In this document: in pieces, positions 1-11,964 of the stretch | Layout of the letters: each line of letters opens with the position of its first letter | Position numbering within the stretch: position 1 is the first letter of the stretch | DNA from: Actinomyces glycerinitolerans | GTDB taxonomy: Bacteria > Actinomycetota > Actinomycetes > Actinomycetales > Actinomycetaceae | Reading direction: 5' to 3' | Length of the DNA stretch: 64,000 bases | Assembly (NCBI RefSeq): GCF_900098745.1 | Contig: NZ_FQTT01000015.1 | Span: 1-64,000 of the forward strand | Notes under the pieces: model-generated | Seen by the model: only the letters and a program-made list of their open reading frames with translations | The model's database searches: none | Told to the model about the DNA's origin: nothing | Position numbers and translations under genes: made by a program

Positions 1-201
1 GGTGTCAGGCCGGCCAGGTCCAGCACCCCCCTGGCCTCCCCGGATCTTCTCCCGCCCAGCCTGAATCAGGGCCGCCAGCTCCGCCTCATCGTGCGCCGAG
101 CCCAGGTGCTCCACAACCCGGCGCACCCCGTGCTCCTTAGCCACGATCTGCACCGCCGTAGCACCAGAAGCGGTACGCACCTTACGAACATACGGGCTCA
201 C
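1..201 (-). mobile_element. IS1634-like transposase, N-terminal part (runs off left edge)
   Basis: A 67-codon open frame starts at a GTG (complement of 199-201) and stays open to the window edge. It begins VSPYVRKVRTASGATAV and contains VVEHLGSAHDEAELAAL, which matches my recollection of how IS1634/IS1549-family DDE transposases begin. The catalytic domain would lie outside the window. The last 20 codons look less typical than the first 45, so a small frameshift near position 30 is possible. The frame lies directly downstream of the Cas1 domain gene, where cas2 and the CRISPR array would normally follow. Family assignment rests on the N-terminal wording alone. Confidence 0.6.
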
Positions 202-280
202 ACACCATCACTCTACCGCCCACCGGATTAGTGCCCCACAACCACCAACCCAACCGCACCACACCAACGAAAAACCCCGA

Positions 281-3117
<2,837 letters not shown>

Positions 3118-3122
3118 GCCGT

Positions 3123-5846
3123 TCACTTCCCTTCCGCTGAGACGGAGCAATCCGCAGCTCGTAGCATCGCCTCGAGGTAGGCGATCGCCCATTCGCCCCA
3201 GGCGCCGCCGGTGCGGGCAATGAGTGATTCCCACTCGCCTTCGCCCACGAGCTCTTCGAGAGCATCCAGATGTTCAGGTCCCGCGGTCTCGGGATCGTGA
3301 TTGAACAGGGGTCTGCCTCTACCATGGCTGGTGCCGATGAGCCGCGCCACCAGTTCGCGCCGCTCGCCATCCGTGCAGGCTTCGTCCTGTGCCCAGTAGG
3401 CGGCTGCCGAAGCCAGCTCGTGCCGCCATCCCGGTGGCAGCCCCGCATCGGCCCATGCCCGCAGGATCGTCCGTCTGGAGCCGCCTCGGCTCTTGGCAAC
3501 ACGATCGGGAAATCCAGCCCGGCGCTTCAAGAAACGCTGGAATCGTTCATCCGCCTTGCCGACGTCGTGCCATCGACCGGCCTCGACCAGTGCCTCCACC
3601 AGTTCGGCGTCCAAGTCGACGCCGGTGGCCAGCTGCCGTGCGCGTGCGGCGACATCGGCGTTGTGCTGCTCGAGCAGCACCCACCCCGGGTTGCGAGAAA
3701 ACGCCGACCGCATGCCTGACTCATCGTCCACGATGACACTGCTTCGGAACACCGCCCAGTCCGGCGCTGCTCCACTTCCGGGTTCCCAGCCCGGCGGCCA
3801 CTCGACGTTTTGCTCCTGGTCGGCTTCCTCAAGCACCTGTTGACCAGGTACCGCAAACTCAAGGAGTTCTTCTGGGTCGGTGACGATCCGGAAGATGCCC
3901 TCGAGGTCGGACGCTGGTACAGCTTGGCACGTTTCGTCGCCGTCCGCGGTAATCACCCCGCTGGTGAAGAATCGCGCCTCCTCATCAACGACTAGCAAGT
4001 CACCCGGATGCAGATCGGGGGCCGCCGGCCGCTCTCCCTCCATTGCCGCGGCAAGCTGCACCTGCCAGTCAGGGACGGCATTGTCATCTCTCCACAGCAC
4101 AGAGTGGCGCAGAAGCTCAGCCGTGTGTTCACTATTCGCCGCTGACTGGTTCTGCAACAGCTGCTCCACGGCATTACGCACGGTACCGATCAACGCCGGG
4201 AACACCTCACACGCTTGCGGCGGCACTGCCCGTACCAGTGCTTCGCAGGAATCGGCGTCGGGCAGCTCGGACAGTTTCCGCACAACTACCCCAACCTCCT
4301 CCGTCTCGGGTTCCAGCTCGTCACGAAGCCAGAGATCCAGCTCGGGTTCGACCACCAAATCCATGGACGTTTTAGACCACAGAGCCACGTCCCATGGCTC
4401 AGGACGCTGCCACAGGAGTCGTCGTGGCGTCTCCGGCTCGGGCGGATTCTCACTGACAGCGAGCGGCGAAAGGCTCCCCTGTGCCTCGCGCGCCAGAATC
4501 CACTGTCTGCCCCGAGCCAGATCGGCGCTGCGATAGGGCAGCACGTCTTTGTCCAAGTCGGTTTCCGGATACGGCCCGACGACGACGAATCGGCCCTGCT
4601 CGCGCCGGCCCAACCGGTTGACACGACCGGCCCTCTGCGCCAGAGCACTCCCAGAGGCCAGTTCGGTGACCATGGAGACCAGGTCCAGGTCCACTCCCAC
4701 TTCTACGGTCTGGGTCGCCACCAGTACGTCGATCCGCTTGGAACCACGTGGGCTGAACAAACCGGGTTCCGTTACCTGGAGCCGGCGCAGGTCCCAGGGA
4801 CGCATGCGCCCCACCCTGAGCGCACAGCTGAGGCCTTGGGACTCCAGCGCCTTACAGACCCGCACGGCGCTGTCTACACGGTTGAGAACGCAACCCACGG
4901 TTCGAGGGGCATGATCCCCGTCTGAGTGATCTGGGACCAGAGACTTCGCCTCCTGCACCGCTTTGACGACCTGGTCGACGACGTCGTCACGGTATGCGGT
5001 AGTCATCCTCCCGTTCTCGGGCCATGTGGCCGTAGGAATGTACTCGGCTACCTTGGCGGCCTGGACCCGGCGAGCCAGGGGCTCGTCATGATCCAGCGAC
5101 TCCCGAGTGACTCCGATGGTCTGGCCGGTTCGCCGAGACGGCGTCGCCGTCATTTCCACCGCTTGTAGTACGGGTAGTCCGAGTTTCTCGGCGGTGTGCC
5201 CGCAGAACTCTGATACGCGCCTGGCGGTGACCATGATCTGGCGATTCAGATGCGCCTCGTCAACGACTACCGCTGCATCCACGGCGAGCATCCCCGCCAA
5301 CCTTGGACGCGCGTATCTCGGTGCGCCGTATGACCGGAACAGAAGGGAGGACGCCCACATGGCCGCCGTCATGCACAACACTGCACAAGCCTCCGGGGCA
5401 TTGAGCCAGGTACGATCCGTTGCAGCGGCGCCGCGCATAGTGGTCACCACCAGTGGCGAACGGTCTTCAGCGGCGTCCGGGCGCATACTCGCCAGAGCAT
5501 CACGGACGCGCGTCAATACATTCGCGTTTCCAAGACCGGGTTGATCAAGCAAGGCCTTAACGCGCTCGGCCTTCTCCGCATGCGCATCGGTCAAGGCCCT
5601 GCGATTGACAACAACAGCGAGTCGCCGCGGAACACGCGCACCTCGACCTATGGCCGCCAGGGCGTTGGCGAACACGTGTACTTCAATGACGCTGGACTTG
5701 CCGGCACCTGTTGGGGCGGCAATCTGCTCGGGCCAGGTCCCATGGGACACCAAGTACTCGAGCAGTTCCTTCTGCCAGATAAATGGACGAACCCCTGAAC
5801 CGTGAACCAACTCGAAGAAGTCGTCGAAATCCTCAATCTCCAGCAT
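3123..5846 (-). CDS. cas3: Cas3 helicase-nuclease with C-terminal HD domain
   Basis: This 907-residue protein unwinds and degrades target DNA once the Cascade complex has bound. Visible helicase motifs are Walker A APTGAGKSS (about 44-52), the DEAH box (about 196-199), MTATPSR (about 232-238) and QRAGRVNRLGR (about 403-413). The HD nuclease is at the C-terminus: HDVGKADERF at about 760, then further His/Asp motifs ending in LRAADCSVS. A helicase-first, HD-last order fits type I-G and differs from most Cas3 proteins. The ATG at 5846 has GGAGAGGGAG just upstream and overlaps the end of csb2 by 14 nt, which suggests coupled translation. All motifs are intact, so interference could be functional if crRNAs are supplied from an array elsewhere. 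Confidence 0.93.
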   Translation of the reverse strand: MLEIEDFDDFFELVHGSGVRPFIWQKELLEYLVSHGTWPEQIAAPTGAGKSSVIEVHVFANALAAIGRGARVPRRLAVVVNRRALTDAHAEKAERVKALLDQPGLGNANVLTRVRDALASMRPDAAEDRSPLVVTTMRGAAATDRTWLNAPEACAVLCMTAAMWASSLLFRSYGAPRYARPRLAGMLAVDAAVVVDEAHLNRQIMVTARRVSEFCGHTAEKLGLPVLQAVEMTATPSRRTGQTIGVTRESLDHDEPLARRVQAAKVAEYIPTATWPENGRMTTAYRDDVVDQVVKAVQEAKSLVPDHSDGDHAPRTVGCVLNRVDSAVRVCKALESQGLSCALRVGRMRPWDLRRLQVTEPGLFSPRGSKRIDVLVATQTVEVGVDLDLVSMVTELASGSALAQRAGRVNRLGRREQGRFVVVGPYPETDLDKDVLPYRSADLARGRQWILAREAQGSLSPLAVSENPPEPETPRRLLWQRPEPWDVALWSKTSMDLVVEPELDLWLRDELEPETEEVGVVVRKLSELPDADSCEALVRAVPPQACEVFPALIGTVRNAVEQLLQNQSAANSEHTAELLRHSVLWRDDNAVPDWQVQLAAAMEGERPAAPDLHPGDLLVVDEEARFFTSGVITADGDETCQAVPASDLEGIFRIVTDPEELLEFAVPGQQVLEEADQEQNVEWPPGWEPGSGAAPDWAVFRSSVIVDDESGMRSAFSRNPGWVLLEQHNADVAARARQLATGVDLDAELVEALVEAGRWHDVGKADERFQRFLKRRAGFPDRVAKSRGGSRRTILRAWADAGLPPGWRHELASAAAYWAQDEACTDGERRELVARLIGTSHGRGRPLFNHDPETAGPEHLDALEELVGEGEWESLIARTGGAWGEWAIAYLEAMLRAADCSVSAEGK

Positions 5847-7422
5847 GGCTCCCTCTCCTGACGGCCGCCTGTGCCAACTCGAGGGGAAGGTCCACGGGCA
5901 CGAGCAGCCCACCGCCGAGGTGGCGGCTCTGCCCGATGGCGGCCAACGTCCTATCGGCCAGCAGGTCTCCGACGTCGATCACCGCACGGTATGGCTGAGC
6001 CATCATGCCCTGCGGCATCTTGTGGGCATAGGCAGCAGGCCTGTCGGTGATCCGCTGATATCCAAGGACCCCGGCATGGTGATCGCGCACCTGCGAGACC
6101 AGGGACCGGTATCCCCGTTCACCCTTCGGCACACTCTTCAACGCCTCCCGCCGAACGAAACCGAGTGACAGCAGGATCGCGTCCTCGAACCGCCAATCAC
6201 GGCGTTGCCTAACAACCTCGGGGACCGCCACCGGCGCAGGCGACCACATACGCGAGGTCCCCGGCCCGGGTGCCTTCCAGAAGTCTCCTGCGGAGACCAC
6301 CTCATCCAGCGGGCGCAGCTTTGCCACGCCCCAGCGGGACTTGAGCCGCGTCATGCCGGTCAAGGCCGCAAGCACGACTGCGGTCTCATCGGCCTTGATT
6401 CCCCTGGGAAGCAAGACCAGGAAGACGCCGGGCGCCGACGTTGTGCTGCCCTCCAACGTGGACAGGGCCAGCACCGAGGCCGGCGCGTACTGGATCGCCA
6501 GGCGGTTGGCCGGTGGCGCGCCGTCAAGGTAGCGGCCGGTCACGACGGCGGGGGCGCCGTCACCGATCCGGGAGATCAGCGCACGGTGGAACGCGACGCA
6601 CCAGTCCAGACGACGCGACGGTTCGATCTCCCCTCCAGAACCGTCGTCGGCCAGCAGGACAACCACTTCATTCCAAGGCGGCCCACTCACAGTTGCCCGT
6701 TCGGGCTCCGCCTCCACGTACTGAAGCATGCGCAGGCATTCGGTCGAGACAGGCTGCAGCCGGACCTCGTCTGCACTTGGTTTGAAGCGGTCCGCGCTCT
6801 TGGTGGGGGGCTTCTGAGGCCGGGCCTCGGCGTACAGTCGCGCCAGAGCATCCGCTCTTCCCGGGGCTGCCCCGACGAATTGCCTTCCACCACGGGTGAA
6901 GGGCGTGGCGTCCGGGTTCAGGCGCCAGTTGGGCGCTTTTGCGTCTACAGCTTCCCCCACTTCCATGACTACCGGGCTGTCGGTCTCCCCCAGGCAGGGC
7001 ACATCCGCACACAACCGATCCAAGACAGTGCGGACTTCCGCAGGCATGTCATCCCAGATCCATTGCATCGGGCCACGGACGGCGACGCCGTCGGAGACTC
7101 TCTTGGAGGACCGCTTCGGCGCATTCTTTTCAATGACACCGGTATCCCGGTAGGCAACACGACCGCGTGCCTCCGAGTCGACCTCCATCGCCTCGGGCAA
7201 CTTCAGTCCCGTTGGCGGATGCTCCTCGAGCCAGTTCAGGCAATGAATGACGTCGGGGATCAGCGCACCGTCGGAGCCCATTTCGGGACCCGTGTAGGCA
7301 GCGCTAACCAGTGCCGTGAACAGGCGTGCCGGCGAGGGATAGAAGTCCACTCCGCCGTCGGGGGCGTGACCGTGGTAGACGCCCAGGGGGAACCGGGCGG
7401 TAATGGCGATCGGCGTCATCAT
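5833..7422 (-). CDS. csb2: Csb2 (GSU0054 family), Cas5-Cas6-like Cascade subunit
   Basis: A 529-residue protein beginning MMTPIAITARFPLGVYHGHA, the pattern of the GSU0054/Csb2 family. The N-terminal half is Cas5-like. The C-terminal end carries GQSRHLGGGLLVPV at about residue 497, which resembles the glycine-rich loop of Cas6-type RAMP proteins. In type I-G the protein is thought to both process the crRNA and hold its 5' end. Its ATG overlaps the stop codon of csb1 (ATGA), so the two are almost surely translated together. A second ATG follows immediately and either could be used. The exact nuclease residue cannot be picked from one sequence. Confidence 0.87.
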   Translation of the reverse strand: MMTPIAITARFPLGVYHGHAPDGGVDFYPSPARLFTALVSAAYTGPEMGSDGALIPDVIHCLNWLEEHPPTGLKLPEAMEVDSEARGRVAYRDTGVIEKNAPKRSSKRVSDGVAVRGPMQWIWDDMPAEVRTVLDRLCADVPCLGETDSPVVMEVGEAVDAKAPNWRLNPDATPFTRGGRQFVGAAPGRADALARLYAEARPQKPPTKSADRFKPSADEVRLQPVSTECLRMLQYVEAEPERATVSGPPWNEVVVLLADDGSGGEIEPSRRLDWCVAFHRALISRIGDGAPAVVTGRYLDGAPPANRLAIQYAPASVLALSTLEGSTTSAPGVFLVLLPRGIKADETAVVLAALTGMTRLKSRWGVAKLRPLDEVVSAGDFWKAPGPGTSRMWSPAPVAVPEVVRQRRDWRFEDAILLSLGFVRREALKSVPKGERGYRSLVSQVRDHHAGVLGYQRITDRPAAYAHKMPQGMMAQPYRAVIDVGDLLADRTLAAIGQSRHLGGGLLVPVDLPLELAQAAVRRGSHAGD

Positions 7423-8612
7423 TCGTCCCGTGAATCATCGCTGGCGGCCGCCAGGATCGCGGGGTTGCCGTCCACCGCCAGCACCGAACCGTCCCACTTC
7501 AGTCCGGCTGTCTGCTCCGCGTGGGCGATCGCCTCAGCCAGCAGCTCCTGTGCTTGCTCGATGGTGAGCGGGTCGAAGGTCTCCTCCTGACCGTAGCGCT
7601 TGTCGAGCTTGACCACCGGCGCGCCCGCCTCTCTGAGGTCGCAGTTCGCCCGTAGAAGCAGCTCCGCATCGGCACGCGCCAACCCGTCCAGAGCCAAGGC
7701 GGCCAGGACCGCCCTGCAAGCAACATCCCCTGCGGGGGAATCGCTGTCGAAGCGCAGGGCCCGCAGCGCGGCGAAGCTCAAAACGTGGGAGCGGATGATC
7801 GCCTGGCAGGCGACCCCTCCCAGCTGTTCCAGGCTCGGGGGAATCCCGCCGATACCCAGACGCGCCAGCCCCTCGGTCTCATCCTTGCCCACCGACTTCT
7901 CATAGGTCTTCTTCGACAACTCGTCCTTCTGCGCATCGGCAATCGCCTTCCGCCCGGCCTTGTCGAGCTCGATCTTGGCGCCCAACGGGTCGATGCGGGC
8001 GCCTCCGCGCTTGGACTGGTGGGACTTCGGGTTGCCGTCTTGGTCAGCGAGGATACCGATGATCTCTCCCACGAGAATGCTCCGGTAACGCCCCTGGTGG
8101 CTCTTCCTGCTTGCGTCCCATCCGCCAAGCAGGAGCGTCATGGGGCTGCGCTCCAGGAGTGGGCGCGCATGCGTGATGGTTGCGTCGCGCAGAGCGCGGT
8201 ACTCGTCAGCATCCGTTGCAGGACGGCCATTGATCGTCCCGGCGCGAATCTGCCCATCGAAGGCGCGATGAGGTAGCTCGAGATCGCTGAAGACCTGTCC
8301 GTCGGAGAATCGCAGCTCAATCCGGGGAAGACGCGACAGGACCGCGTCGCCGTCCGCGATGGCCGTTGCTACTGCGTCCTCGAGCCGGTTGTTCTGGGAC
8401 TGCTTGGAGTCAATGACTACCGCGTCGACCGCCTTGCCTCCCCAGAATCGCCTCTCGTATGCGAACACGCTGTTGCTGCGCTCGGAGAACTTGGCCGGTG
8501 CTACCGACGCATGTGGCCCGGCCGCGGGTTCCAGCGGCGTGACGGAGGTCAGGACGCTGGCGCCTCCCCGGCTGCAGGCGTCCAGCAGGTGTTGCAGAGT
8601 GATCGTAGGCAT
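7419..8612 (-). CDS. csb1: Csb1 (GSU0053 family), Cas7-type Cascade backbone
   Basis: A 397-residue protein beginning MPTITLQHLLDACSRGGASV, first gene of the CRISPR operon. Family traits I recognise are the early KFSERSNSVFAYE stretch and the LDSKQSQNNRLE-like stretch (here VVIDSKQSQNNRLEDAV). Csb1 is the Cas7-like subunit that polymerises along the crRNA. The start at 8612 is preceded by GAAGGAGACAACTC, a strong ribosome site. Only about 95 bp separate it from the divergent toxin fragment, so the operon promoter must lie there or inside that fragment. No frame damage is visible. Confidence 0.88.
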   Translation of the reverse strand: MPTITLQHLLDACSRGGASVLTSVTPLEPAAGPHASVAPAKFSERSNSVFAYERRFWGGKAVDAVVIDSKQSQNNRLEDAVATAIADGDAVLSRLPRIELRFSDGQVFSDLELPHRAFDGQIRAGTINGRPATDADEYRALRDATITHARPLLERSPMTLLLGGWDASRKSHQGRYRSILVGEIIGILADQDGNPKSHQSKRGGARIDPLGAKIELDKAGRKAIADAQKDELSKKTYEKSVGKDETEGLARLGIGGIPPSLEQLGGVACQAIIRSHVLSFAALRALRFDSDSPAGDVACRAVLAALALDGLARADAELLLRANCDLREAGAPVVKLDKRYGQEETFDPLTIEQAQELLAEAIAHAEQTAGLKWDGSVLAVDGNPAILAAASDDSRDE

Positions 8613-8707
8613 GAGTTGTCTCCTTCACAGCTCTCGTAGTCGTACGGTCAGGACGTGCCACCAAGTCTGCCGCGAGCCTCCGACACGAATCCGCGGTCGT
8701 TGACTGC

Positions 8708-8908
8708 GTGCATCCGCGAGCGACCATGGCACACCACCCCGACTCCTTCGATGACCTGTTGGCCGGTACCGGCCGCTGGGAGCGTCTGAGGGCTGACCGT
8801 TCTGGGCAATGGTCTGCACGTCTGGACAAGAACTGGCGTCTCATCGTCATTGATGAGGGTGGCAGCCCAGTCGTTGCGCGCGTCACCGACATCGTCGACT
8901 ACCACTAG
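8708..8908 (+). CDS. HigB/RelE-type toxin, apparently lacking its N-terminus
   Basis: The 66-residue frame ends LRADRSGQWSARLDKNWRLI followed by VTDIVDYH, the C-terminal signature of HigB-type mRNA-cleaving toxins (GDRAGQ, WRL/I, EIVDYH). Full toxins are about 90-110 residues, so roughly 30-45 N-terminal residues are missing. The possible starts (GTG 8708, ATG 8726) have no ribosome site. Reading further upstream gives sequence unlike the family and runs into the csb1 leader. It is followed after 28 nt by an intact antitoxin gene, the HigB-HigA order. It is probably an inactive remnant, or its 5' end was replaced when the CRISPR operon was joined here. Confidence 0.55.
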   Translation: MHPRATMAHHPDSFDDLLAGTGRWERLRADRSGQWSARLDKNWRLIVIDEGGSPVVARVTDIVDYH

Positions 8909-8936
8909 CCTGCTTCCGCACCGGAAAGGAGGCAAG

Positions 8937-9206
8937 ATGAGTCGCTTGCCGAACTACATCGTCCCTACCGGGGATTTCATCCAGGAATGGATGGATGACG
9001 AGGGGATCAACACGGTCGAACTCGCCCGTAGGCTCGAGGTCGCACCTGAGTGTGTCAATGAGCTCCTGCGCGGCGAAGCTCCACTGTCGCCAAGTATGGC
9101 CCGTCGGCTTGAGAGCGTAACCGGCGTCCCGTCCCGAATCTGGAACCTGCATGAGGCCGGTTACCGCCGGGCCCTGGCACGACTGAACAGCACTCCGGCG
9201 GCCTGA
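8937..9206 (+). CDS. higA: HigA-like XRE-family antitoxin
   Basis: An 89-residue DNA-binding protein with a HigA-like lambda-repressor fold: IQEWMDDEGINTVELARRLE (about 14-33) is the helix-turn-helix entry, and LLRGEAPLSPSMARRLE followed by GVPSRIWNLHEAGY is the familiar HigA C-terminal part. The ATG at 8937 has AAAGGAGG 4 nt upstream. Antitoxins of this family bind both the toxin and their own promoter. The gene looks intact while the toxin fragment before it does not, a common state in decaying modules. Confidence 0.85.
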   Translation: MSRLPNYIVPTGDFIQEWMDDEGINTVELARRLEVAPECVNELLRGEAPLSPSMARRLESVTGVPSRIWNLHEAGYRRALARLNSTPAA

Positions 9207-9258
9207 GCCGACGCTCGCAGCGATCCTTTCCCAAGCTAGGGGACGTGCTGATGCATTG

Positions 9259-9339
9259 CACGACCTTGGGGTGTGTTCCACGACCCCGGGGTGGTCGTGG
9301 AACACACCCCAAGGTCGTAAAACGTGCCCCAAGGTCGTG
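9259..9339. repeat. Nested palindromic intergenic repeat, CACGACC family, copy 1
   Basis: A perfect 25-bp inverted repeat (9261-9285 and 9293-9317, 7-nt loop) begins CGACCTTGGGGT. It is followed by an extra arm CCCCAAGGTCGTGG ending at 9340. It lies between the convergent ends of higA and the uracil permease gene, where it could stop transcription from both sides. The same core, arm order and about 60-bp size recur at 24375 and 48685, so it is a repeat family and not a chance terminator. Confidence 0.85.
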
Positions 9340-9440
9340 GAACGTCCAGCCGGAGGGACAGGTGCGAACTCGCATCGTGCACCACCCTCTCCAAGAAGCC
9401 AGCACACGGAGCCCGACGCCTCTGCCCGCCCGCACCGCTT

Positions 9441-10844
9441 TCAGCCCTGCCGACGGGCCCGTTTGGCGTAGGCCGGGCCCTCGAGTTCGGTGCCCGCGGG
9501 CGCCGACGCCGGTGAGGCCTCCTCCAGGTTCGTGCCCCGGGCCCGGGAGATGGCGCGCATGGCGTGGTAGACGACGATCGCGGCCAGCGAGCCCAGCGCG
9601 ATTCCCGCGAAGGTCATGTCGCCCCAGCTGAAGGTGTAGTCGGCGATGGCCACCACCATGGCGACCGCCGCGGTGTTGAGGTTGACCGGGTCGGAGAAGT
9701 CCACGCGGTTCTGCACCCAGATGCGCACCCCGAGCATGCCGATCATGCCGTACAGGACCGTCGCCGCCCCGCCCAGGACGCCGGCGGGAATGGTGGCGAT
9801 GATGACGCCGAACTTCGGCAGCAGGGACAGGCCCAGAGCCGTCACGGCCGCCACGATGTAGGCGGCCGTGGAGTAGACGCGGGTGGCGGCCATGACGCCG
9901 ATGTTCTCCGCGTAGGTGGTCGTGCCCGAGCCGCCGCCCACGCCCGCGAACATGGTCGACAGCCCGTCCGCGAACAGCGCGCGGCCGGTGACGTCGTCGA
10001 GGTTCTCCCCGGTCATGGCGGCCACGGACTTCACGTGCCCGATGTTCTCCGCGACCAGCACCAGCACCACCGGGATGAACAGGCCCAGGAGGCTGACGTC
10101 GAAGGCGGGCGCCCGGAACTCGGGCACGCCGAGCCAGCCGGTCTGGGCGATCTGGGAGAAGTCGACCTCTCCCCGCACACAGGCGGTGGCATAGCCGATC
10201 AGCACGCCGATGAGGATCGACAGCCGCCCGATGATGCCCTTGAACAGCACCGTGATCACCAGGATCGACACGATCGTCACCAGGGCGGTCACCGGGGCGG
10301 TCTTGACGTTGTTCCAGGCGCTCGGAGCGAGGTTGAAGCCGATCAGGGAGACGATGGCGCCGGTGACGATCGGCGGCATGAGCCGGTCGATCCATCCGGT
10401 TCCGGCCACGTGGACGATCACGCCGATGACCGCCAGCAACGCGCCGACGGAGATGATCCCGCCCTGCGCGAGGGACGCCTTCGCCTCGTCCAGCGGCGCG
10501 CCCGCGTCCGCCGCATACCCGGTCACGGCGCCGATCGGCGCGATCAGGGCGAAGGAGGAGCCGAGGTAGCTGGGCAGGCGGCCCGCGGTGATGAGGATGA
10601 ACAGCAGCGTGCCCAGCCCGGTGAAGAACAGGGTGGTGGACGGGTTGAAGCCCGTCAGCAGCGGCACCAGGAAGGTGGCGCCGAACATGGCGACGACGTG
10701 CTGCACGCCGATGCCGACGGTGCGGGGCCAGCTCAGCCGCTCGGCGGGGGTGACGACCTCGCCGGGGGCGATAGAGCGGCCATCGCCGTGGAGGGTCCAG
10801 CCGTGGAAGCGGCGATTCTGCTTGGGTGGCTGCTTGGAGGGCAC
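9441..10844 (-). CDS. Uracil/xanthine permease (NCS2 family)
   Basis: A 467-residue integral membrane protein of the nucleobase-cation symporter 2 family, the UraA/PyrP type that brings uracil into the cell by proton symport. Family traits are VQHVVAMFGATFLVPLLTGF near the N-terminus, LVAENIGHVKSV, the GGGSGTTTYAENIGV stretch that holds substrate, and many hydrophobic helices. The GTG at 10844 is chosen because ACAGGAG lies just upstream; the longer frame adds arginine-rich residues without a ribosome site. It stands alone, convergent with higA, and no pyrimidine gene is adjacent. Xanthine as substrate cannot be excluded, but the sequence reads closest to uracil transporters. Confidence 0.85.
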   Translation of the reverse strand: MPSKQPPKQNRRFHGWTLHGDGRSIAPGEVVTPAERLSWPRTVGIGVQHVVAMFGATFLVPLLTGFNPSTTLFFTGLGTLLFILITAGRLPSYLGSSFALIAPIGAVTGYAADAGAPLDEAKASLAQGGIISVGALLAVIGVIVHVAGTGWIDRLMPPIVTGAIVSLIGFNLAPSAWNNVKTAPVTALVTIVSILVITVLFKGIIGRLSILIGVLIGYATACVRGEVDFSQIAQTGWLGVPEFRAPAFDVSLLGLFIPVVLVLVAENIGHVKSVAAMTGENLDDVTGRALFADGLSTMFAGVGGGSGTTTYAENIGVMAATRVYSTAAYIVAAVTALGLSLLPKFGVIIATIPAGVLGGAATVLYGMIGMLGVRIWVQNRVDFSDPVNLNTAAVAMVVAIADYTFSWGDMTFAGIALGSLAAIVVYHAMRAISRARGTNLEEASPASAPAGTELEGPAYAKRARRQG

Positions 10845-11159
10845 GTCGGCTCCTGTCGCGTGGGGGAAGGGGACCGGCACGCGGAGAAGCGACCCCGCAC
10901 GCCGGAGCGGCAGGGCCCGGCAGAGTCCTGCCGGGGCCACAGTCTAGAAGCCGCCGCCGACGCCCATATGAACTGTCCACGCCCGCCACCGACGTCGTCG
11001 GCACCCGCCGACGGCGACGCCGGCCCGCTCCTCCCGGCGCGCATCCGGTCACATACCTCCACGACACGACTTTCACAGGGCGCGCATAGCCTCGCCTCTT
11101 AGCGTGGAACGCGGTCCGGGACGGCCCACGCCGTCCTCCCCCACAACCGGAAGCAGCCA

Positions 11160-11903
11160 ATGTCTCCCAGCACTCTTGCCTACATCGCCGTCGACCTGGT
11201 CGCCCTGGTCGTCCTCGTCGGCGCCCTGTACACCCGCCGTCATGCCCGCAAGGACCTGGTGGCCGCCTACGCCGGCGTCAACGTCGGCGTCCTGGCGGTC
11301 ACGCTCCTGCTGTCGACGGCGTCGGTCGGCGCCGGCCTGGGACTGGGCCTGTTCGGCGTGCTGTCGATCATCCGCCTGCGCTCCACCGAGCTGGCCCAGC
11401 ACGAGGTCGCCTACTTCTTCGCCGCCCTGGCCCTGGGCCTGCTCGGCGGCATCACCGCCGCACCGCTGGCGCTGACGGCCCTGCTGATGGCGCTCGTCGT
11501 CGCCTCCCTGTGGATCGGCGACCACCCGGCACTCATGCGCCGGAGCCGCCACCAGATCATCATGCTGGACCGCGCCATCACCGACGAGGACGCGCTCATC
11601 ACCCACCTGGAGCAGCTGCTGGACGCGCAGGTGCGCTCGGTGGAGGTGCAGCGCCTCGACCTGGTCGACGACACCACGCTCGTCGACGCCCGCTTCCGCC
11701 TGCACCCAACGGGACACTCGCGGGCGACGACGGCGTCGGCTCAGCCCGCCGCGAGCGCGCCCGCCCCGGCGCCGGCGCCCCCATCCGCACCTTCGTCTCA
11801 TGCCTCCCGTCCCCAGCACGCCGCCGCGGCCGCTCCGACGGACACCGCCGACTACGTCTTCCCGCCCGTGGTGCAGCCCGTGGCCCAGCCCGCCGGCCGC
11901 TGA
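11160..11903 (+). CDS. DUF4956 membrane protein
   Basis: A 247-residue protein with about four membrane helices in the first 125 residues, the middle ones joined by GLGLFGVLSIIRLRS, the DUF4956 signature. A cytoplasmic domain of about 60 residues follows, then a low-complexity Ala/Pro/Ser tail (about 185-247). Genes of this family typically travel with a VTC-domain protein and a secreted beta-helical or CotH-like protein, exactly as here (next two genes, same strand, gaps of 61 and 67 bp). Its biochemical role is not known. The start at 11160 is an ATG, shortly after an adenine-rich GGAAGCAGCC. Confidence 0.82.
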   Translation: MSPSTLAYIAVDLVALVVLVGALYTRRHARKDLVAAYAGVNVGVLAVTLLLSTASVGAGLGLGLFGVLSIIRLRSTELAQHEVAYFFAALALGLLGGITAAPLALTALLMALVVASLWIGDHPALMRRSRHQIIMLDRAITDEDALITHLEQLLDAQVRSVEVQRLDLVDDTTLVDARFRLHPTGHSRATTASAQPAASAPAPAPAPPSAPSSHASRPQHAAAAAPTDTADYVFPPVVQPVAQPAGR

Positions 11904-11964
11904 ACCCGGACCAGAGGACGGACAAGCCACGCCACGGACCGCGCAGCCACAGGAGTCACCCCTC

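Noticed and set aside
9055..11160. 701-codon minus-strand frame overlapping the uracil permease
   Set aside because: It is Arg/Pro/His-rich in an alternative frame; the permease frame has clear NCS2 motifs and a ribosome site.
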